Of a DNA stretch of 64,000 bases, positions 59,552 to 64,000 are shown piece after piece (within the stretch, counting starts at the first letter, position 1; every line of letters starts with the position of its first letter). The notes beneath the pieces were generated by a model. It had not been told where the DNA came from and did not search any database. It saw nothing but the letters and a program-made list of their open reading frames with translations. This DNA is from Bacteroidales bacterium. GTDB lineage: Bacteria > Bacteroidota > Bacteroidia > Bacteroidales > UBA932. The position numbers were made by a program, and so were the translations under genes. The DNA is taken from assembly GCA_017961175.1 (NCBI GenBank), contig JAGCXV010000035.1:1-64000 (forward strand), read 5' to 3'.

Positions 59552-60268
59552 CTATTCCTCAAGCTTCAAAATTGATTTGATTGCAGCCTGGGCGCAGACG
59601 CACCCAAAGACGGCCGGCATATAGGAAATCGTGCCCGTTCGGCTCTTGTGATTTCTCTCTTCAAACGGCACGATAGCCTCCCTGATCGGCAATTCTTCCG
59701 AGAACACGGCCTTGAAACCTTTGGAGATTCCCACTTTCCTCAGCCTCTTCCTCAGCATATAGGCCAGAGGGCAGTTGAAAGACTTGCTGATATCCGTTAC
59801 ACGGACCTTGGTGGCATCCCACTTTGCCCCGGCCCCCATAGAGCTGACCAAAGGGATCTTGCGGTCCATGCAGAATTTGATAAGGGCAATCTTCGGCGAC
59901 ATCGTATCTATCGCGTCTATCACAAAATCTGCCTCAGGAATGAGAGAAGGAATGTTCTCCTCTGTAAGATACTCGTCAATAACCGTAACCTTAATGTCCG
60001 GATTGATATCCAAAAGCCTCTGGCGGATAACTTCTGTCTTTTTTTGCCCGAGGGTAGAATCGAATGCAGCTATCTGCCGGTTCTTGTTGGTTATGGAATA
60101 AACATCTGAATCGGCGACGATAATATTCCCCACACCAGCCCTGGCTATCATTTCCGCGGCCATAGCACCCACTCCGCCAAGCCCGATGACCGCAACACGG
60201 GAAGAGGACAGGAGAGCCATCCCCTCTTCTCCAACCTGGAGAATCGTCCTTTCCCTGAAATCTTCCAT
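59552..60268 (-). CDS. tcdA: tRNA threonylcarbamoyladenosine dehydratase (CsdL/TcdA)
   Basis: A 238-residue E1-like (ThiF/MoeB superfamily) enzyme with the ATP-binding GLGGVGAMAAEMIARAG (from residue 29), NKNRQI, and DAIDTMSPK. It has no rhodanese or zinc-binding CxxC pair at the C-terminus. TcdA uses ATP to cyclise the t6A of tRNA position 37 to ct6A. The start overlaps the mazG stop by one base, so the two genes are probably co-translated. Confidence 0.92.
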   Translation of the reverse strand: MEDFRERTILQVGEEGMALLSSSRVAVIGLGGVGAMAAEMIARAGVGNIIVADSDVYSITNKNRQIAAFDSTLGQKKTEVIRQRLLDINPDIKVTVIDEYLTEENIPSLIPEADFVIDAIDTMSPKIALIKFCMDRKIPLVSSMGAGAKWDATKVRVTDISKSFNCPLAYMLRKRLRKVGISKGFKAVFSEELPIREAIVPFEERNHKSRTGTISYMPAVFGCVCAQAAIKSILKLEE

Positions 60269-61065
60269 CAGATTTCTCCCTTCCTTTCGAGTTCCTTGGC
60301 CTTGTCCCAGTACTCGTCCATCTCGGCCAGAGTCATGTCCTTGAGGGATTTGCCTTGCTTGATGGTATTCTCTTCAAGATATCCGAAACGGCGGCGGAAC
60401 TTGGAGCATGTGTCCTCCAGGGCCGTGTCCGGATCAATATCGTAGAGCCTTGCGGCGTTGATTACGGAGAAAAGGAAATCGCCGAGTTCCTCCTGAGCCT
60501 CCTTCCCGCCTTTTCCCAGAGCCTCCTTGAATTCAGTAAACTCCTCAGCTACCTTGTTCCACACATCCTCCTTCTTTTCCCAGTCAAATCCGACGGCACG
60601 GGCCTTTTCCTGGATGCGGTATGCCTTGATTACGCTCGGAAGGGATTCAGGAACTCCGCTCAGCACGCTCTTGTTGCCGTCCTTTTCCTTTGTCTTGAGC
60701 TGCTCCCAGTTGCCGATTACCTCTTCCGCATTCTTGACCTGAACATTGCCATAGATATGCGGATGACGGTATATAAGCTTGTCACAAAGTTTGTTGCATA
60801 CATCGGCGATATCAAACTCTCCCTGTTCCTTCCCGATCTTGGCATAGAAAACAACGTGGAGCAGAAGGTCTCCAAGCTCCTTGGAGATATTGAACATATC
60901 CTTCTTCAGGATAGCGTCTGAAAGTTCGTAGGTTTCTTCTATTGTCTGGGGACGGAGGGTTTCTAGAGTCTGCTTGTGGTCCCAAGGGCATTTCTCGCGG
61001 ACCGTATCCATAACGTCCAGCAGCCTTTCAAAGGCCGCCAGCTCTCTTTCTCTCTTTGTTTCCAT
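60268..61065 (-). CDS. mazG: Nucleoside triphosphate pyrophosphohydrolase MazG
   Basis: A 265-residue two-domain MazG with MDTVREKCPWDHKQT in the first domain and EETYELSDAI and GDLLLHVVFYAKI for the metal-binding acidic helices; a second, weaker module occupies the C-terminal half (KEAQEELGDFLFSVINAARLY). It hydrolyses NTPs to NMPs and PPi, which removes noncanonical nucleotides and can dampen (p)ppGpp-related stress. It follows an FKBP lipoprotein gene by 18 bases and overlaps tcdA by one. Confidence 0.92.
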   Translation of the reverse strand: METKRERELAAFERLLDVMDTVREKCPWDHKQTLETLRPQTIEETYELSDAILKKDMFNISKELGDLLLHVVFYAKIGKEQGEFDIADVCNKLCDKLIYRHPHIYGNVQVKNAEEVIGNWEQLKTKEKDGNKSVLSGVPESLPSVIKAYRIQEKARAVGFDWEKKEDVWNKVAEEFTEFKEALGKGGKEAQEELGDFLFSVINAARLYDIDPDTALEDTCSKFRRRFGYLEENTIKQGKSLKDMTLAEMDEYWDKAKELERKGEI

Positions 61066-61083
61066 ATTGTTGAGAGGTATTTA

Positions 61084-62175
61084 CTATTTGGTCCTTGTAG
61101 GCGGGTACTTAAGGTCGTCAGGATGGGCTACCCAGAGATCAAACCTGAGCATGGCATACTCGGGAACACCCTTGCCGGAAGACATATTACCTTCAGCACC
61201 GTATCCGAGACCTGACATGAAGAATGTGACAGCCTTGTCTGCATACGTCATATTCTTTACGCCCCTTACAAATCCGAGAATCAAGGAAGAAGATCCCTCG
61301 GAGCCAGTTGAAATATCGTTGCTGCTCGAACTTGAACCGTATGTTGTCATGTCCTGATAGGTCTTGCCCATACTGACACTCAGCGGCTCATAGTCATTGG
61401 CAGCATCATATATCCTGTATTTCTTTGCGGTATCCCTTATATTTGTGTCAAATACATATCCGTCAAGAAGACGTCCCACATACCATACTCCAACCTTATC
61501 CCCAGCAACAACGGTATCTGCCGCCGGAATTCCGGACGGATGGGTATAGTTGCGGAAATACCAGCCCAAGGCTGTAGAATCGATCTTCGGAGAGAAGTTC
61601 AGCCTGGAATAGCTTTCCAGCGAGTCTTTCTGGTATTTGTTCACATCATCTATCACGATACCGGCCTTTATTTCATAAATCATGTTTATGGAATACTGCT
61701 GCCCGGTGTTGGTATAGCCCGATGAATTTGCACCGGCTGAAGTAAGCCACGGCGGTATGATTGCCGTAGCGGTGCCACCCTGACGAAGCTTACCCAAAAG
61801 TTCCTTCATTCCGGAAGCTGTGGAACTGTTGAGAATGAACAGCGACGGTCCGTAGTAGATCCCAGGGTCATATGTCCCCAGCATTCTGGCCTTCAGCGAG
61901 TCAGTAGTGCTCTGGCAAACACCTTCAAGTGTGTATGTGTTGTAGTGGATATAGATTCCGTCGTTAGTGCCGGGAAGTATCGGCCCGGTACCGGGATTCA
62001 GGCTCAAAATGGTAAGACCGGAAGAAAGTTTCTCTGCCGTCGGGCAATTGGTCTGGATATAAGCGTCCAGAATCCTCTCCTGGATTTCCCTGTCTGTAAT
62101 ACTTTTCTCCTTGGCGCAGCCGGCAAGAGCCAGAAATGCAACCGCCAAAAGGGAAAATCTCAACTTTATATTCAT
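61084..62175 (-). CDS. FKBP-type peptidyl-prolyl isomerase-like lipoprotein (long)
   Basis: A 363-residue lipoprotein with signal MNIKLRFSLLAVAFLALAGC (lipobox LAGC, Cys20). Two FKBP-like parts can be seen: a first one from about 40 to 180 (GIYIHYNTYTLEG, AIIPPWL, INMIYEIK) and a second from about 225 to 355 (DKVGVWYVGRLLDGYVFDT, LILGFVRGVKNM, VTFFMSGLGYG, LRFDLWV). Some catalytic aromatic residues differ from standard FKBPs, so it may act more as a chaperone or binding protein than as a fast isomerase. The neighbouring short FKBP gene is 14 bases upstream. Confidence 0.8.
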   Translation of the reverse strand: MNIKLRFSLLAVAFLALAGCAKEKSITDREIQERILDAYIQTNCPTAEKLSSGLTILSLNPGTGPILPGTNDGIYIHYNTYTLEGVCQSTTDSLKARMLGTYDPGIYYGPSLFILNSSTASGMKELLGKLRQGGTATAIIPPWLTSAGANSSGYTNTGQQYSINMIYEIKAGIVIDDVNKYQKDSLESYSRLNFSPKIDSTALGWYFRNYTHPSGIPAADTVVAGDKVGVWYVGRLLDGYVFDTNIRDTAKKYRIYDAANDYEPLSVSMGKTYQDMTTYGSSSSSNDISTGSEGSSSLILGFVRGVKNMTYADKAVTFFMSGLGYGAEGNMSSGKGVPEYAMLRFDLWVAHPDDLKYPPTRTK

Positions 62176-62189
62176 ATTTAAACTATTTG

Positions 62190-62705
62190 TCAGTTCTTTA
62201 CAATCTTTTCTATCTTCATCTCGAACAACAGAGGCGTTAGCTTCGGCAGCGTGTTCATGGTCTGGTTTCCGTAGCCATATCTCGCAGAGAAGATTATATA
62301 GCAGCGCTCACCTGTCTTCACGCCTTCCAGACCTTTCTTCAACCCTTCCACAAGGGCAGAATGGCCAAGCTTCGTGCCAAAAGCCTTCCCGTCTGTAACG
62401 AATCCGGCTTCCTCGGCAACCTCCTCGTCATTGGTTGCAAACAATGCTCCTTTGCCGCGGCTGAACACATATCCGCTGTAGTGAAAATATATGGAGTCCC
62501 CGTTTGCAGCCTCTGTTCCGGCCCCCTCTTCCAGTATAACTCTCACAACACCTTCGTTATAAACCGCCGTATAGTCAGAACTCGGCGATGATACATAACT
62601 ATCTATCAACGCTTCCTGATTGGCATAAGTGTTCTTGCGGTCCTCCTTGTCGCAGCAGATTGCCAGAAGAGCCGCAATGCACAATATCAGATATTTCTTG
62701 GCCAT
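62190..62705 (-). CDS. FKBP-type peptidyl-prolyl isomerase lipoprotein (short, GldI-like)
   Basis: A 171-residue lipoprotein starting at the ATG at 62705 with signal MAKKYLILCIAALLAICC, in which a cysteine of the CC pair is the lipidation site. The FKBP domain (about 55-170) has DSIYFHYSGYVF, ALVEGLKKGLEGVKTGERCYIIF and a late FEMKIEKI strand. A gene of this kind next to a DHH phosphoesterase resembles the gldI neighbourhood of gliding Bacteroidota; a role in folding exported proteins is likely. It follows nrnA by 23 bases. Confidence 0.8.
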   Translation of the reverse strand: MAKKYLILCIAALLAICCDKEDRKNTYANQEALIDSYVSSPSSDYTAVYNEGVVRVILEEGAGTEAANGDSIYFHYSGYVFSRGKGALFATNDEEVAEEAGFVTDGKAFGTKLGHSALVEGLKKGLEGVKTGERCYIIFSARYGYGNQTMNTLPKLTPLLFEMKIEKIVKN

Positions 62706-62728
62706 ACGAATATAATTCATATCAAAAG

Positions 62729-63769
62729 CTATGCCGAGAATCCCCCGAGGAACATCCTCAGAGACTTCTCGAAATAATCCGTCACCTCCTCTATCGGCTT
62801 GTCATAAAGCCTGCCGCCGGCAGCCCTCTCGTGGCCGCCGCCATTGAAGAACAGACGGCAGAACCGGTTCACGGAAACGGCTCCCTTGCTCCGCAAAGAT
62901 ACTTTAATATATCCATTCCCCTGCGTAAAAAGCGCAGAAATTTCCACATTCTTTATCTTGAGCGGAAGATTCACAAAACCCTCCGAATCTCCATCGCGAT
63001 AATTGTATCTGTCTTTTGTCTCCTGGTCCAGAACCAGCACGGCTGCCTTCAGATCGGGGAAGATAGTCATCTTGTCCTTCAGCATCAGCCCCATCAGCCT
63101 CATTCTCTCCTCGGAGAAGCTGTTCATTATCTCCATCTGGATCTTTTCCCTGTCTATTCCGGCCTCGGCGATCTGGGATGCCATAAGGAAAGTGGAAGGG
63201 AACACGGAATTGCAGAAATTGTTGGTATCCGTCATCATTCCCGTATAGAGAGAGGCCTTGCAGGCCAGCGGAATCTCCGTTCCTGTCTTCTTAGATGCTT
63301 CAGAAACGAGCCACCAGGCCAGTTCCGAGGCCGAAGATACTTCCGTCTTGGAAACCGTAAGGTCAGCAAACTTCTCCGGGAACGGATGATGGTCTATCAT
63401 AATCTTCCTGGCAGTGCTCTTCCTTATGATGTCCGCCATCTCCTCCGTCCTGGCCAAATCGTTGAGGTCCATACAGATAATGGTATCTGCCTCCTCCAGA
63501 AGGGAACGTGCCTCGTCCGGTTTTTCCGAATAAAGGACCACGGAGTCCGCTCCGTCCATAAACATCAGATAGTAAGGAATATGGTTAGGGACAACCATAG
63601 AAACCCGCACACCCTCCTTATCCTTGAAGAAACACTCCAGCCAGGCCTTCAGACCCGTGAGGCTTCCAATGCAGTCCCCGTCCGGATTGTGATGGCCCGC
63701 TATAACGATTTTCTTTGCCGGGAGGAGCATCTTGCAAAAGCTCCCTACGATTTTCGGATCAATTATCAT
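62729..63769 (-). CDS. nrnA: DHH-family bifunctional oligoribonuclease/PAP phosphatase (NrnA-like)
   Basis: A 346-residue DHH/DHHA1 protein. The first metal motif is GHHNPDGD (residues 25-32), the DHH proper appears in MIDHHPFPEKF, with MDLNDLARTE between, and the DHHA1 substrate domain ends with FFNGGGHERAAGGRL. NrnA enzymes degrade nanoRNAs from the 5' end and hydrolyse 3'-phosphoadenosine 5'-phosphate. The start is the ATG at 63769, preceded by a -7 element; the longer in-frame extension to 63865 would cross that element. It heads an operon nrnA-FKBP-FKBP-mazG-tcdA. Confidence 0.9.
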   Translation of the reverse strand: MIIDPKIVGSFCKMLLPAKKIVIAGHHNPDGDCIGSLTGLKAWLECFFKDKEGVRVSMVVPNHIPYYLMFMDGADSVVLYSEKPDEARSLLEEADTIICMDLNDLARTEEMADIIRKSTARKIMIDHHPFPEKFADLTVSKTEVSSASELAWWLVSEASKKTGTEIPLACKASLYTGMMTDTNNFCNSVFPSTFLMASQIAEAGIDREKIQMEIMNSFSEERMRLMGLMLKDKMTIFPDLKAAVLVLDQETKDRYNYRDGDSEGFVNLPLKIKNVEISALFTQGNGYIKVSLRSKGAVSVNRFCRLFFNGGGHERAAGGRLYDKPIEEVTDYFEKSLRMFLGGFSA

Positions 63770-63784
63770 AACTCTAACGAAAAG

Positions 63785-63792
63785 CAAATTTA
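63785..63792 (-). promoter_or_regulatory. -7 element for the nrnA operon
   Basis: The minus strand reads TAAATTTG, 15 bases before the nrnA ATG. Confidence 0.5.
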
Positions 63793-63823
63793 AAAATAAT
63801 TGGGTGATGAGAAGATTTTTTTT

Positions 63824-63831
63824 TATTTTTG
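63824..63831 (+). promoter_or_regulatory. -7 element for the gene at the right edge
   Basis: TATTTTTG on the plus strand, with ATTG at 63799-63802 as a possible -33 element 21 bases upstream. The leader before the ATG at 63868 is about 30-36 bases. Confidence 0.45.
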
Positions 63832-63867
63832 TCCTTGTTAAACCTAAAGGAAATAAGAAACACACAT

Positions 63868-64000
63868 ATGAAAAAGTTATTTACCATTGTTATTCTCCCT
63901 CTAATCATCATCCTGTTGGGATATCTGATCGTTAAGGGCGTAATGAAACCTATCAAGTTCAACGAAGAAAGAGCTGCAAGAGAGCAGGTTGCAATTCAGA
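63868..64000 (+). CDS. N-terminal part of a small membrane-anchored protein, cut by the window end
   Basis: Only the first 44 residues are visible: a basic start, one strong membrane helix (about residues 4-25, LFTIVILPLIIILLGYLIV) and a charged stretch (FNEERAARE). This pattern, with the KPIKFNEE segment after the helix, is familiar from conserved Bacteroidota hypothetical proteins with an N-terminal anchor and a helical C-terminal domain. Function unknown. It has its own promoter and diverges from nrnA. Confidence 0.6.
   Translation, partial: MKKLFTIVILPLIIILLGYLIVKGVMKPIKFNEERAAREQVAIQ

Noticed and set aside
61084..62705. The two FKBP lipoproteins as a single gene split by a frameshift
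   Set aside because: Each has its own start codon, lipoprotein signal and stop, with a 14-base gap, so they are separate genes.
1..64000. CRISPR arrays, insertion sequences, integrases, phage genes and classical defence systems
   Set aside because: No direct-repeat/spacer pattern, transposase, recombinase or known defence gene set was seen on either strand.

Overview
The window is chromosomal DNA from a member of the phylum Bacteroidota, most likely order Bacteroidales; the genus cannot be set from sequence alone. The support is the gene content (putative porin of the Bacteroidota type, DUF4293-like protein, tricorn-type S41 protease, short AMP nucleosidase, paired FKBP lipoproteins beside a DHH phosphoesterase, DarA/DarB genes) and about fourteen upstream matches to the Bacteroidota -7 promoter element TAnnTTTG. 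Coding density is very high: no gap between genes exceeds 300 bases. I see one tRNA gene, tRNA-Gly(CCC), and no rRNA, CRISPR array, insertion sequence, integrase or phage gene.

Layout. 1-8.2 kb: the tail of an ATPase/winged-helix protein with a short in-frame repeat, an unknown gene, mutT-amn, rmuC, a DUF4143-type ATPase and a giant tricorn-like protease, with a 20-bp-stem terminator. 8.3-22.1 kb: a DJ-1-like gene, then a long minus-strand array (cluster A). It begins with a peptidoglycan-recycling pair (an AmgK-like kinase fused to a RapZ C-terminal domain, then a MurU-like nucleotidyltransferase). It runs directly into an aryl-polyene/flexirubin-type set: FabG, LpxL-like acyltransferase, ACP, ketosynthase, a ketosynthase-like protein without the active cysteine, small transporter, LolA, glycosyltransferase, an MMPL exporter fused to a PlsC acyltransferase, esterase and another acyltransferase. 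22.2-28.3 kb: pncB-porin-mltF and a LolCE-like permease. 28.3-32.2 kb: tRNA-Gly and a udp-proline dehydrogenase-uracil permease operon. 32.2-41.7 kb: secreted S9 peptidase, lipoprotein, tandem metallophosphoesterases, a large TPR protein and an M28 peptidase. 41.7-46.7 kb: uvrB, an RSH (p)ppGpp enzyme and an EEP-family nuclease/phosphatase.

46.7-54.4 kb: cluster B, a second minus-strand set belonging to the same type of pathway: hotdog dehydratase, second LolA, small secreted protein, DarA, DarB, a small HTH-like protein, a BtrH-like cysteine acyltransferase and a second MMPL exporter with a methyltransferase-like tail. 54.5-64 kb: housekeeping genes uvrA, prfA, a GNAT-like protein, tcdA, mazG, two FKBP lipoproteins, nrnA and the start of a small membrane protein.

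How they work together. Clusters A and B are complementary. A carries the elongation set (KS, partner KS, ACP, FabG); B carries the dehydratase and the dialkylresorcinol pair. Together they would make an aryl polyene acid and a dialkylresorcinol that could be joined into a flexirubin-like, membrane-exported pigment lipid. No ammonia lyase or AMP-ligase for an aromatic starter is in the window, so the pathway is incomplete here or uses another starter. The coupling to cell-wall sugar recycling, the RapZ fusion and the BtrH-like protein are the most unusual points.
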